DNA of 64,000 nt from assembly GCA_020072845.1 (NCBI GenBank), contig JAIQGF010000011.1:186001-250000 (forward strand), written 5' to 3'. The stretch's first letter is position 1. Each line of letters begins with the position of its first letter. A program made the position numbers and the translations under genes. This document shows positions 44,104 through 53,114 of the stretch, one piece after another. The notes below the pieces were generated by a model. The model was not told where the DNA came from. It made no database searches and was given only the letters and a program-made list of their open reading frames with translations. The stretch comes from Terriglobia bacterium (GTDB lineage: Bacteria > Acidobacteriota > Terriglobia > Terriglobales > Acidobacteriaceae).

Positions 44104-45690
44104 CTAGTGGCCTATGGGCAGCGATTGTTTTTGCCAGCCGCTGAGACCGTCCTGGTAGACGACGACCTTGTTGTATCCGCGGCTAAGCAGAACGCGGCCG
44201 ACGGCGCGGCTGGCGGCGCAGGCATCGGCACTGCCTCCGGTTCCACCTTCGTAGAGGACGATGGTTTTGTCGCGCGGCAGCTCGGTCGAGCGGCGCTGAG
44301 CTTCGAGCAGGGGAATGTTGACCGCGCCCGAAATGTGGGAGGCGCGGAAGTCGTCGGCAGAGCGGACGTCCACGAACACGGCGCCGCTGTGGAACAGCTT
44401 CTCGGCTTCCGCGGTGTGGATCATCGGCGGTTCAGGTCCCCGGGAGGCGTCTTCGGAGCAATCGGTGGAGTTGCCGGCGACGTTGAGGAAGGGATTGGAG
44501 GCGGCGCCGAATGCGCCCAGCGAAGATGATGCTTGCTGTTGTTGCGCAGGCTTGCTCGACCCTCCGAGCGGGGCAGGGGCCGAAGCGGCCGGAATTTGAG
44601 CAGAGGCGGATGAGGAAGCGAGCGCCTGGTTCAGCATCTGCTGGAATCGGGCCATTTCGGGCGCGCCAACGATGCGCTGGTTGGCGAGAAAAAACGTCGG
44701 CGTGCCGCGAACACCGAGGGCGTGGCCGTCTTCGCGGTCACGCTGAATTACCGCCAGCGTTGCGCCGCTGCCGAGGCAGGATTGGAACATCGCGGTATCC
44801 AGGCCAAGCTCTCCGGCGTAGCGCAGCAGCGATTCGTCCTTGAGGTCCCCGTTGGCGGAATATAAGCGATCCATCGACTGCCAAAACTTTCCCTGCTGGG
44901 CGGCACACTCGCTGGCCTCGGCGGCCTTGAGGGCATAGACATGAATGCTTTCCAGGGGAAATTGGCGGAAGACGAAGCGCACGCGGTCGTGGTAAAGGCG
45001 GCGCAATTCGCGCATCTCGGGCTCCGCGGCGACACAGGACGGACACTGCAGGTCGGCGAATTCGACCAGCGTGACCGGGGCTTGCGGATTGCCGGTGCTG
45101 TGGCTGTCCGGACGCACCAGGCGAGAGGCAACGTCGGCGGCGGTGGGCGCGGCGGCCTCGACGGGGACTTGTTCGCGGCTTTGGAGCCAGGTGAAGGCGC
45201 GAGAGCCGACGACGATGGCCAGCACCAGCACCAGCGCGTGACGCCAGAAGGCGGCGCGGGAGCGGGCGCGATCGTCGAAGCGCGAGCCCAACAGCGTGAG
45301 GGAAAGAATAAAGATGAGCGTGACGGCGACGGCCTGCACTACGCACCAAACGCACCAGGCGCGGATGATGAAGGCTTCAATCGCGGTCAGCGCGGCGGAG
45401 GCGATCACGCCCAAGGCGGCGATGACGGCAACGGCGCGGCGCAGCAGCGCGCCGGATGCAGGCGCTACCAGCGGCTCGGCGAAGATGAGAAGCGCAAGAA
45501 TGCCGTACATGACCACGCCGTACAGGGGAGTCGGCACTCCGGCGATGTGGGCAAAGCGGCTGGCGCGGACCTGGTCGCAGCCACCGCCCAGGCAGACCAT
45601 GGGATGCGCCGGCGAGGCGTAGACCCAGAGCAGGTAAAGGGAGTCGAACAGACCCAGGAGGGAAAGCGCAAATGTGATGGAGCGACGCAC
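44104..45690 (-). CDS. VKOR - DsbA-like thioredoxin - rhodanese fusion
   Basis: This 528-residue protein appears to carry a whole disulfide-forming relay. An N-terminal vitamin K epoxide reductase (VKOR) domain of about five membrane helices has C33/C38 and the CVWC redox motif (C113, C116). It would reoxidise the following DsbA-like domain (about residues 190-375; CPSC at 216-219, cis-Pro in RGTPTFFL). After a Ser/Ala/Gln linker comes a rhodanese-like domain (about 430-528, DVRSADDFRASHISGAVNIP). Its active-site loop reads VLYEGG, with Glu where rhodaneses have Cys, although a Cys follows six residues later (ADACAAS). The periplasmic domains presumably fold secreted proteins. The third domain's role is unclear. 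Confidence 0.88.
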   Translation of the reverse strand: MRRSITFALSLLGLFDSLYLLWVYASPAHPMVCLGGGCDQVRASRFAHIAGVPTPLYGVVMYGILALLIFAEPLVAPASGALLRRAVAVIAALGVIASAALTAIEAFIIRAWCVWCVVQAVAVTLIFILSLTLLGSRFDDRARSRAAFWRHALVLVLAIVVGSRAFTWLQSREQVPVEAAAPTAADVASRLVRPDSHSTGNPQAPVTLVEFADLQCPSCVAAEPEMRELRRLYHDRVRFVFRQFPLESIHVYALKAAEASECAAQQGKFWQSMDRLYSANGDLKDESLLRYAGELGLDTAMFQSCLGSGATLAVIQRDREDGHALGVRGTPTFFLANQRIVGAPEMARFQQMLNQALASSSASAQIPAASAPAPLGGSSKPAQQQQASSSLGAFGAASNPFLNVAGNSTDCSEDASRGPEPPMIHTAEAEKLFHSGAVFVDVRSADDFRASHISGAVNIPLLEAQRRSTELPRDKTIVLYEGGTGGSADACAASRAVGRVLLSRGYNKVVVYQDGLSGWQKQSLPIGH

Positions 45691-45951
45691 GGGAAGTCTA
45701 GAGTCATTCTAAAACACGGAGTGAGGCATTGCCGATTGACGATTGTTGATTGTTGATTGCAGACAGCCGACTGCGTGGTTGCATTCATCCCAAGGTCATT
45801 CCGCGGACTTGCCAGTTGTTGGTTGTTAGCGAAAGATATTGACGATTGTCGGTTGAGAAAAACCCCACCCTATCTCGCCAACCCCGGGCGAGATAAGGGT
45901 GGGGCAACCACGACAAGGGCGGGACAACCGCGACCCGCCGGAGGAGGAACG
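45691..45951. repeat. Repeat spacer between the VKOR fusion and the cupin gene
   Basis: It holds a GATTGACGATTGTTGATTG tract (45730-45760), a GTTGTTGGTTGTTAGCG tract (45818-45834), and a short CCCCACCCTATCTCGCC palindrome (45864-45906) with almost no centre. A second CAACCACGACAAGGGCGGG run follows. Divergent promoters must lie here but are not evident. Confidence 0.7.
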
Positions 45952-46323
45952 ATGGAAGTCGTGAATGTGGCGCAGAAGCTGGCGCAGTTTTCCGAGTACT
46001 GGTCGCCGAAGATAGCCGGCGAGGTGAACGATTCCTACGTCAAGCTGGTGAAGTTCAAGGGCGAGTTCGTCTGGCACCACCACGAGCAGGAAGACGAACT
46101 GTTCCTGGTAATTCGCGGAAGGTTGCGGATGAAGTTTCGCGAGCAGGGCGTGGAGCGGGAGGAGACGGTGCTGCCGGGGGAATTTATCATCGTGCCGCGC
46201 GGGCTGGAGCACATGCCGATCGCCGACGAGGAAGTCGAGGTCATGCTGCTGGAACCGAAGACGACGCTGAACACGGGGAACGTGCGGAATGAACGGACGA
46301 GGGAAGTGCTGGGGAGGGTGTGA
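45952..46323 (+). CDS. Cupin-domain protein
   Basis: The 123-residue protein is a single cupin barrel. GEFVWHHHEQEDELFLVIRG provides the HxHx(n)E metal-binding motif, and PGEFIIVPRGLEHMP provides the second motif with a Pro-Gly turn and His. It therefore probably binds a divalent metal. No function can be named. The ATG at 45952 has GGAGGAGG 6 bases upstream; the frame from 45757 crosses repeat sequence and is not coding. It may be cotranscribed with the methyltransferase-like gene after it. Confidence 0.85.
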   Translation: MEVVNVAQKLAQFSEYWSPKIAGEVNDSYVKLVKFKGEFVWHHHEQEDELFLVIRGRLRMKFREQGVEREETVLPGEFIIVPRGLEHMPIADEEVEVMLLEPKTTLNTGNVRNERTREVLGRV

Positions 46324-46491
46324 AAAAGCAGTTGTCAGTTGCCAGGTGTAAGTTGTTAGCGAAACGCAGATCACAGTAGGAGTGAAGCCCGGCACAACCA
46401 GGTTCCAAATCGGCCCGCTGGCGCCACTCGCCGACGTTTTTTCCGGCAACTCAGTGCCGCCGCGGAGTAGCGTACCTGCAGGAGAGTCGCC
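46324..46491. repeat. Short spacer with CAGTTGTCAGTTGCC tract
   Basis: A GTTGTCAGTTGCC tract (46330-46345) is followed by AGTGAAGCCCGGCAC and GGCAACTCAGTGCC (46380-46458). These recall the GTGCCGGG element at 6482. No gene is seen. Confidence 0.5.
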
Positions 46492-46983
46492 ATGATGGTC
46501 CTGCGGGTGTTGTGGCTGCCAATGTCGGTTTTGCTCGTCACGCTGGGCTGGATCTGGCTCGACCGGCTGATGGGCTGGCGTGGTCCAAAGATCGTGTGGC
46601 TGGGCGCGAGTCTGGCGATTGGCGGTCTACTGCTGATGCTGTGGTGTGCCGGCCTATTCCTGCTGAAAGGACGGGGTTCACCGCATCCGTTCGTCGCCAA
46701 GACAAAGCGCATTGTGGACAGCGGCCCGTACGGGATCGTGCGCAATCCGATGATGGTAGGCGTGGGCATGGGCCTGATTGGCCTGTGCTTCTGGTTCGGC
46801 TTGGCCGGTCTGTGGCTCGGCTTCATCGGCTTTCTGGCGTTTCTGCACTGGTGGGTGCCGCTCTGTGAGGAGCGCGACATGGAGCGGCGCTTCGGAGAGG
46901 AATACCGCGATTACTGCCGCCGCGTGCCACGCTGGATCCCGCGCCTGCGTCAAACGGGAAGACCCAGGGCTAAAGCTGCCTAA
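46492..46983 (+). CDS. Isoprenylcysteine carboxyl methyltransferase (ICMT/PEMT-like) membrane protein
   Basis: The 163-residue integral membrane protein has four hydrophobic segments and the ICMT/PEMT family core. SGPYGIVRNPMMVG and a C-terminal EERDMERRFGEEYRDYCRRVPRWIPR are the SAM-binding features. Bacterial members methylate unknown small molecules or lipids. The substrate cannot be inferred. The ATG at 46492 follows AGGAGAG; ATG at 46495 is also possible. It ends about 48 bases before queD on the same strand. Confidence 0.85.
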   Translation: MMVLRVLWLPMSVLLVTLGWIWLDRLMGWRGPKIVWLGASLAIGGLLLMLWCAGLFLLKGRGSPHPFVAKTKRIVDSGPYGIVRNPMMVGVGMGLIGLCFWFGLAGLWLGFIGFLAFLHWWVPLCEERDMERRFGEEYRDYCRRVPRWIPRLRQTGRPRAKAA

Positions 46984-47031
46984 TTGCTTCCGGACAGCGT
47001 TTTTCCTGCGCGCAAGCTACAATAGAAGTGC

Positions 47032-47409
47032 ATGTTTGAGATCAGCGTAGAAGATTCGTTTGCGGCGGGGCACGCGCTGCGCGGGTATCGCGGCAAGTGC
47101 GAGAATCCGCACGGGCACAACTACAAGGTCCGCATCACCCTGGCGGGCGAAGAGCTCGACGGAATCGGACTGCTGTACGATTTCAAGGACCTGAAGCAGG
47201 CCATGAACCAGATCATCGATCGGCTCGATCACCAGTTCCTCAACGACATCGAGCCGTTCCGGCAGCTCAACCCCTCGGCCGAAAACATGGCGCGCTACTT
47301 CTACCAGGAGGCCACGTCGCACCTGAAGCAGGCGACGGGCGGGCGCGTGCTGGTGAAGCAGGTCAAGATCTGGGAGACGGATACGACGACCGCGACGTAC
47401 TTCGAATAG
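47032..47409 (+). CDS. queD: 6-carboxy-5,6,7,8-tetrahydropterin synthase QueD
   Basis: QueD converts 7,8-dihydroneopterin triphosphate to 6-carboxytetrahydropterin, the second step to preQ0. The 125-residue protein has the zinc ligands H14 (AAGHAL), H27 and H29 (NPHGHNY), and the catalytic Cys C23. RLDHQFLND supplies the conserved Asp-His. It is followed by queE and a broken queC, so the full preQ0 module was once here. No SD sequence is obvious before the ATG. Confidence 0.96.
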   Translation: MFEISVEDSFAAGHALRGYRGKCENPHGHNYKVRITLAGEELDGIGLLYDFKDLKQAMNQIIDRLDHQFLNDIEPFRQLNPSAENMARYFYQEATSHLKQATGGRVLVKQVKIWETDTTTATYFE

Positions 47410-47537
47410 TCTCCAGTTTCCGGTTTCTAGTTTCCAGAAGGTCTGTCGGTCTATCAGTCTTTCTGTCAAACCGAGGAATCAGAAGCACACGACCGACAGA
47501 CCGATAGACCGATAGACCGAAAGACCCTTGCAGGCTC
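47410..47537. repeat. Two-armed GGTCTATCGGTCTGTC spacer between queD and queE
   Basis: A TTTCCGGTTTCTAGTTTCC tract is followed by GGTCTGTCGGTCTATCAGTC (47440-47459). This faces GACCGACAGACCGATAGACC copies (47490-47525). Each arm is an octamer-type tandem repeat, and together they can fold into a long stem. Confidence 0.75.
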
Positions 47538-48218
<681 letters not shown>

Positions 48219-48341
48219 TCACGATGTGTTGGTCTGACAGCAACCCCATTTCCGATTGTCGATTGTTGATTGTCGATTGGGCCGGAGCGTCGCGAAATCG
48301 GCAATCGGCAATCGGAAATGGGGTTTCGGAGATCGTAGGAA
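48219..48341. repeat. Two-armed GATTGTCGATTG spacer between queE and queC
   Basis: CCATTTCCGATTGTCGATTG (48247-48266) and its continuation face AATCGGCAATCGGCAATCGG (48296-48315) followed by AAATGGGG. The outermost bases CCATTTCCGATT/AATCGGAAATGG pair perfectly. Confidence 0.8.
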
Positions 48342-49291
48342 ATGGTTATGCCTGGACGAGCCCAGTCGATTGGAAGAGCGCCAGGCCGTGAACGTGCGGT
48401 GGTGCTGCTGAGCGGCGGGATGGATTCGTGTGTGTGCGCGGCACTGGCGGCGCGCGACTATGACGCGGCGGCGCTGCACGTGATGTACGGCCAGCGGACG
48501 GAAGAGCGCGAACGGCGGGCGTTTGAAGAAGTGTGCCAGCGTCTGGGGATTAAGCGGCGGATGGTGATCCGGAATGAAGCGCTGCGGCAGATTGGGGGAT
48601 CGGCGCTGACGGATCGTTCGTTGGCGGTGCCGCGGGCGGCGGGAGAGTTTGAGGGTCGCGACCCGGAAGGTGCGGGTGGGAGTAGGGGGCCTTCGACTCG
48701 GTCGCAACGCGCCCAAAACCGGGGCGCGTTGGACCTCGCTCAGGATGACAACCGGAAGAATGTTGATGCACACGCGGGGGCGCGTGTGCCACACCAGCCC
48801 CGCGGTTCTACCCAGCCCGGCGGTTCCACCACCGAAAATGCCGGCGCTTCAAACGCGGGCGAGGGCGCCCGCGCCACATCCGATGTTCCGATCAGGAAGT
48901 GCTGGGGGCGGAAAAGATCATGATTGGGGCGGTGGAACAGGACAGCTCGGGGTACCCGGATTGCCGGCCGGCGTATTATCGGGCGTTCAATGAGGTGATC
49001 CGCGCCGGGACCCGGGAAGGGAAGATCGAAATCGTGACCCCGCTGATCGGGATGCGAAAGGCGGAGATTGTGACGCTCGGCCTTGAATTGGGCGCACCCT
49101 TCGATTTAACGTGGAGTTGCTACAGCCGGGAAGACCGGGCGTGCGGCGTGTGCGAAAGCTGCGTATTGCGGCGGCGCGCGTTCACGGCGGCAGGTGCGCG
49201 CGATCCCATACCGTACGAGCAAGAGAGCGCGTGCGAGCACCCCAGCAAGCCATCAGCAGGCCTGCCGGGGACCCGGTGCGACCGGCGGTAA
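48342..49291 (+). pseudogene. queC: Disrupted 7-cyano-7-deazaguanine synthase gene
   Basis: QueC makes preQ0 using ATP. The 5' part (frame of 48342) has the PP-loop VVLLSGGMDSCVCAALAA, LHVMYGQRTEERE and SALTDRSLAVP. The 3' part (another frame, from about 48890) resumes at [24 protein letters not shown] and ends with the zinc-binding cysteines C...CGVCESC. Between them are about 230 bases of dispersed repeats, and the conserved segment with the VPFRN-type motif is missing. The frame differs by one base across the junction. A frameshift from sequencing error would not restore the missing motif. The gene is probably inactive, leaving queD and queE orphaned unless another queC exists. Confidence 0.8.
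48650..48885 (+). repeat. Repeat block within the broken queC
   Basis: It contains CGACTCGGTCGCAACGCGCC and GGCGCGTTGGACC (48694-48752, nearly identical to 30886-30932). A GCGCGTGTGCCACACC element and a GCGGGCGAGGGCGCCCGCGC element (48857-48876, related to one in parB) follow. Confidence 0.85.
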
Positions 49292-49348
49292 GTAATAAGA
49301 TTTGGCCGCGCGCGGGACATGCGCGGAATTCATAACGGGAGATTGGCA

Positions 49349-50419
49349 ATGAAACGCAGAATTATTCTGTGCGTGTTAGCGGCGGTGATGGCGGTGTTGT
49401 CGGCTCCGGCGGCATGGGGCCAACTGGCTGCGATTAAGGGTTATGTGAAGGACAGCGAGGGCAAAATGGTTCCGTTCGCCGTGGTCCAGTTGACGAACCG
49501 AGAGAACGGGCGGCGGTACGATTTGAAGACCGATAAGAACGGCAATTATTATTCACTCGGCATCATCTCCGGCCGATATGACGTGAAGATCAGCAAGGAC
49601 GGGAAACTGCTCTTCAACTTGACCAACGTCCCGGTGACGCTGGCGGTCGGCGAAGAGACCGTAGTCAACATTGACCTCACGCAGGAGAAGCCGCAGGTCA
49701 GCGAGGAACAAAGAAAGCAGCAGGAGTCCGTCCAGCAAGAGAACCTCAAGATCAAGGGGCTGAACGAGAAGCTGGCGGCAGCTGCGGCGGCGGAGCAGGC
49801 GGGCAATTACGATCTCGCCATCCAGACGCTGGCCGAGGCGACGCAGCTTGATCCGACACGCGACGTGCTGTGGTTCAAGCTGGCCGATGCGGAGCGCCAG
49901 AGCGCGGCCAAGATCACGACGCCCGCCGACAAAACCGCTCGCTATCAGAAAGCCGCCGAGGATTTCAGGAAAGCCATCGCCATCAAGCCGATGGGGGCTT
50001 ACTACAACAATCTCGGCGATGCGCAGGCCAAGTCGGGCGACACCGCAGCTGCGATTGCTTCATACAGCCAGGCGGCGCAGATCGATCCACAGAATGCCGC
50101 GATGTATTACTACAATGAAGGCGCGGTGCTAACCAACACGGGCAAGGTGGACGAGGCTACGCAGGCGTTCGACAGGGCGATCCAAGCTGATCCCACCAGA
50201 GCCGAGGCCTATTACCAGAAGGCGATGAATCTGCTGAACAAAGCGACTCTGAAGGGGAATAAGATGGAAGCGCCTCCGGGAACTGAGGAAACGCTGAAGA
50301 AATACCTGGAACTGCAGCCGACCGGCGAACACGCCGAAATCGCGAAACAAATGCTTGCCCAGTTGGGGGCAGAGGTGGAGACCTCGTTCGGCAAGCAGAA
50401 GACCAAGACCAAGAAGTAA
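49349..50419 (+). CDS. Exported TPR protein with N-terminal carboxypeptidase-regulatory-like domain
   Basis: The 356-residue protein has a signal peptide (MKRRIILCVLAAVMAVLS to about residue 24). A carboxypeptidase-regulatory-like beta domain follows (about 28-115: GYVKDSEGKMVPFAVVQLTN, GRYDVKIS). A Lys/Gln-rich coiled stretch then leads into four or five tetratricopeptide repeats (about 150-340, e.g. AAIASYSQAAQIDPQNA). It is probably periplasmic and a protein-protein scaffold. The ATG at 49349 marks the signal peptide; GGGAGA lies upstream. It is closed by a terminator and is not in the same unit as queC. Confidence 0.85.
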   Translation: MKRRIILCVLAAVMAVLSAPAAWGQLAAIKGYVKDSEGKMVPFAVVQLTNRENGRRYDLKTDKNGNYYSLGIISGRYDVKISKDGKLLFNLTNVPVTLAVGEETVVNIDLTQEKPQVSEEQRKQQESVQQENLKIKGLNEKLAAAAAAEQAGNYDLAIQTLAEATQLDPTRDVLWFKLADAERQSAAKITTPADKTARYQKAAEDFRKAIAIKPMGAYYNNLGDAQAKSGDTAAAIASYSQAAQIDPQNAAMYYYNEGAVLTNTGKVDEATQAFDRAIQADPTRAEAYYQKAMNLLNKATLKGNKMEAPPGTEETLKKYLELQPTGEHAEIAKQMLAQLGAEVETSFGKQKTKTKK

Positions 50420-50438
50420 CGGCGGTTTCGTGAGGATC

Positions 50439-50474
50439 CGGCCCGGGGCGAGAGCTTCGGGCCGTTTTTGTTTT
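50439..50474 (+). terminator. Intrinsic terminator after the TPR gene
   Basis: CGGCCCG (50439-50445) pairs with CGGGCCG (50458-50464) and is followed by TTTTTGTTTT. It lies about 20 bases after the TPR stop codon. Confidence 0.85.
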
Positions 50475-50564
50475 AGCTGTCAGCTCTCAGCTATCAGCTT
50501 TCAGCCGACGAAAGTAATGAGCGGCCTTGAAAGTTGACTCTCAAGACTTGAAACTAGGGAGCAC
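50475..50564. repeat. Short spacer with AGCTGTCAGCTCTCAGC tract before recG
   Basis: A TCAGCTCTCAGCTATCAGCTT tract (50481-50503) is followed by CTCTCAAGACTTGAAACTAG. No separate gene is seen; AGGGAGC supplies the recG SD sequence. Confidence 0.6.
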
Positions 50565-52943
50565 ATGCTCGAACTGAATACTCCGGCGCAGTACGTGAAG
50601 GGGATAGGTCCGCGCCTGGCGGAGGTGGTGGCCACCAAGGGCATCACCACGGTCGAGGACCTGCTGTACTACCTGCCCTTTCGCTATGAAGACCGGTTGA
50701 ATCCGCGGCGCATCGGAGAATTGCGGCCGGGCGAGATGGCGAGCGTGATCGCCGAGGTGAGAACGTCGGCGCTGTTTCGAACCAAAAGGATGCCGCTGTT
50801 TGAGCTGACGGTGGGGGATCCGGTGCTGGGCAGAGAAAACCCCCACCCCTTCGACAAGGTCAGGGCAGGCTCTGCCGCTCCCCTTCGACTGCGCTCAGGG
50901 CAGGCTCCGGCGGGAGCGACAAGGGTGGGCCACCCAGGAGGCGAGATAAGGGTGGGGCAACCGGCGGGCTTGTTTGGGGCTGGCGCGCGGGCGATGCTGA
51001 AGTGCATATGGTTCAACGGCACCTATTTAAAGGACCGGTTTCAGCCGGGGCAGTTGGTGGCGCTATACGGGAAAGTTGAACAATCGAAGCGGGGGCGCGA
51101 GCGGCTGCAACTGATCAACCCGCAATTCGAAATCCTGGATGATGGCGACGCGCTGGAGTCGATTGCCGAGTCAACCGAGATCGGGCGGATCGTGCCGGTT
51201 TACGAGTCGGCAGGCAGCGGCAAGGTGACGTCGCGCTGGTTCCGGCGAGTGATCCACGGCGCGCTGGAAAACCTGACGCCGGACATCGTGGACGCAATCC
51301 CCGGGGCGGTGCAGCGGCGGATGGGGCTGATGCCCCGCCGGGAGGCGTTCCGGAGGGCGCATTGGCCGGAGGAGTCGGCGGGGCTGGAGGACCTGCAGGC
51401 GGCACGGACCCCGGCGCAGATCCGGCTGATCTTCGAAGAACTGTTTTTCCTCGAGCTGGGATTGGAGCTGAAGCGGAAACGCATGCGGGCGCTGCCGGGG
51501 ATCGCGTTCGGCATTGACGACCGGGTGCGGGAGGCGATCAAGCGCATCCTGCCGTTTCATCCCACGGCGGCGCAGAAGCGGGTGCTGAAGGAGATCGCCG
51601 AGGACATGAAGCAGCCGGCGCCGATGCGGCGGCTGTTGCAGGGCGATGTCGGGTCGGGGAAGACGATTGTGGCGCTGGAGGCGGCGATCATCGCGATTGA
51701 GAACGGCTACCAGGCGGCGTTGATGGCGCCCACGGAAATCCTGGCGACGCAGCATTACCTGTCGGCGCGGCGGATGCTGGAAAAGGCGGGGTATCGCATC
51801 GTGCTGCTGACCGGGTCGGTGGAGGAGGGGAGGAAGCGCGACATCCGGCGGCACATCGCGCAGGGCAACGCGCAACTGGTGATCGGGACGCACGCCTTAA
51901 TAGAAGAGAAGGTCGAATTCGACAACCTGGGGCTGGTGATCGTGGACGAGCAGCACCGGTTCGGGGTGATGCAGCGGCTGAAGCTGATGAAGAAGGCGCT
52001 GGCGGCGGAGGAAGAACAGTCGACGGTCGATGGTCGACGGTCGATGGCCGGGACGCGAAGCACGGATGTTGCAACCGGTCCCCAAGACCTTCAGCCGGAC
52101 ACGCTGGTGATGACGGCGACACCGATTCCGCGGACGCTGGCGCTGACCCTGTATGGCGACCTGGACGTCAGTGTGCTCGACGAGATGCCGCCGGGACGGA
52201 CGCCGATCATGACCCGGCGCGTGGGCGACGAGCGGGCAGAGGAAGTCTTCGCCTTTGTGCGCAAGCAGGTGGCGGCAGGGCACCAGGCGTACGTGGTCTA
52301 CCCGGTGATCGAGGAAAATGAGGAGAAAGAGATCAAGGCGGCAACCAAGATGTACGACGAGATCCGGCGGCGGATCCTGCCGGACTTGCGGATCGGGCTG
52401 CTGCATGGACGCCTGGATGCCGAGCAGAAGGACGAGATCATGCAGCGCTTCCAGGCGGGGCAGATAGACGTGCTGGTTTCGACCACGGTGATCGAGGTGG
52501 GGGTGGACGTTGCCAACGCCACCGTGATGGTGATCGAACACGCCGAGCGCTTTGGGTTGGCGCAATTGCACCAGTTGCGTGGCAGAATCGGGCGGGGAGC
52601 GGCCAAGTCATTTTGCGTGCTGGTGACCGGCGGCAAAGTGACGGCGGAGGCAGAGCAGCGGCTGGACACCATGGTGCGTACCACCGACGGATTCGAAATC
52701 GCCGAAACCGACCTGCAACTGCGTGGGCCGGGAGAGTTCTTCGGTACCCGGCAGGCCGGACTGCCGGGATTTCGGGTGGCCAACCTGCTCCGCGACCGGG
52801 AACTGCTGGAGGCGGCGCGTCGGGAGGCGGCGGTGGTGGTATCGGGCAAAGACCCGGAAGTTTCACCGCTGGAGGTATCGCGAGCGTTGGTGCATCTGCG
52901 GTCGCACTGGCAGCGGAGGTACGGTCTGGTGGAAGTTGGGTAG
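50565..52943 (+). CDS. recG: ATP-dependent DNA helicase RecG
   Basis: RecG remodels stalled forks and Holliday junctions. The 792-residue protein has the N-terminal wedge/OB domain (KGIGPRLAEV, YYLPFRYEDR) and Walker A GDVGSGKTIVAL (about residues 359-370). DEQHRFGV (motif II), VMTATPIPRTLALT (motif III) and DVLVSTTVIEVGVD and RGRIGRG (motifs V and VI) follow. Two in-frame repeat insertions are present: bases 50815-50991 in the wedge domain and 52016-52085 between motif II and motif III. All motifs remain intact. ATG at 50565 with AGGGAG upstream. Confidence 0.96.
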   Translation: MLELNTPAQYVKGIGPRLAEVVATKGITTVEDLLYYLPFRYEDRLNPRRIGELRPGEMASVIAEVRTSALFRTKRMPLFELTVGDPVLGRENPHPFDKVRAGSAAPLRLRSGQAPAGATRVGHPGGEIRVGQPAGLFGAGARAMLKCIWFNGTYLKDRFQPGQLVALYGKVEQSKRGRERLQLINPQFEILDDGDALESIAESTEIGRIVPVYESAGSGKVTSRWFRRVIHGALENLTPDIVDAIPGAVQRRMGLMPRREAFRRAHWPEESAGLEDLQAARTPAQIRLIFEELFFLELGLELKRKRMRALPGIAFGIDDRVREAIKRILPFHPTAAQKRVLKEIAEDMKQPAPMRRLLQGDVGSGKTIVALEAAIIAIENGYQAALMAPTEILATQHYLSARRMLEKAGYRIVLLTGSVEEGRKRDIRRHIAQGNAQLVIGTHALIEEKVEFDNLGLVIVDEQHRFGVMQRLKLMKKALAAEEEQSTVDGRRSMAGTRSTDVATGPQDLQPDTLVMTATPIPRTLALTLYGDLDVSVLDEMPPGRTPIMTRRVGDERAEEVFAFVRKQVAAGHQAYVVYPVIEENEEKEIKAATKMYDEIRRRILPDLRIGLLHGRLDAEQKDEIMQRFQAGQIDVLVSTTVIEVGVDVANATVMVIEHAERFGLAQLHQLRGRIGRGAAKSFCVLVTGGKVTAEAEQRLDTMVRTTDGFEIAETDLQLRGPGEFFGTRQAGLPGFRVANLLRDRELLEAARREAAVVVSGKDPEVSPLEVSRALVHLRSHWQRRYGLVEVG
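50815..50991 (+). repeat. In-frame composite palindromic element in recG
   Basis: Left arm CCCCCACCCCTTCGAC is followed by two CTTCGACTGCGCTCAGGGCAG-type centres, a GGGTGGGCCACCC arm and the GGCGAGATAAGGGTGGGGC arm. It reads RENPHPFDKVRAG...GEIRVGQPAG. The normal wedge strand sequence resumes at GARAMLKCIWFNGTYL. Confidence 0.88.
52016..52085 (+). repeat. Second in-frame GGTCGATGG tract in recG
   Basis: The heptamer tract is read [16 protein letters not shown] between EEEQ and TLVMTATPIPRT. It is the same family as the tracts in mnmE, parB and selD. Confidence 0.82.
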
Positions 52944-53010
52944 GGCAATGTCAGTGACGCCAATCACTTAAGGAGGGGTAACTCTGAGGTTAAGGGGATC
53001 CTCGCATTCT

Positions 53011-53054
53011 AATCTGGAATCCAGATTGACACTCGTGTAACACTCTGGTAACTT
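53011..53054 (+). promoter_or_regulatory. Candidate promoter with overlapping palindrome upstream of the M23 gene
   Basis: AATCTGGAATCCAGATT (53011-53027) is a perfect palindrome with a central A. It overlaps TTGACA (53026-53031), a perfect -35. TAACTT (53049-53054) lies 17 bases later as a weak -10. A repressor binding the palindrome would block the promoter. The regulator is not known. Confidence 0.6.
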
Positions 53055-53114
53055 TTGACGTTCCGATCTAGCTCCTTTGTTTGCAGTCAGGAGCGCAGGA
53101 CTGTTCCGCACGAG

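Noticed and set aside
52968-52978. Strong SD-like run TTAAGGAGGGG after recG
   Set aside because: No ATG, GTG or TTG with an extended frame lies within 15 bases downstream; it was not annotated as a ribosome binding site.
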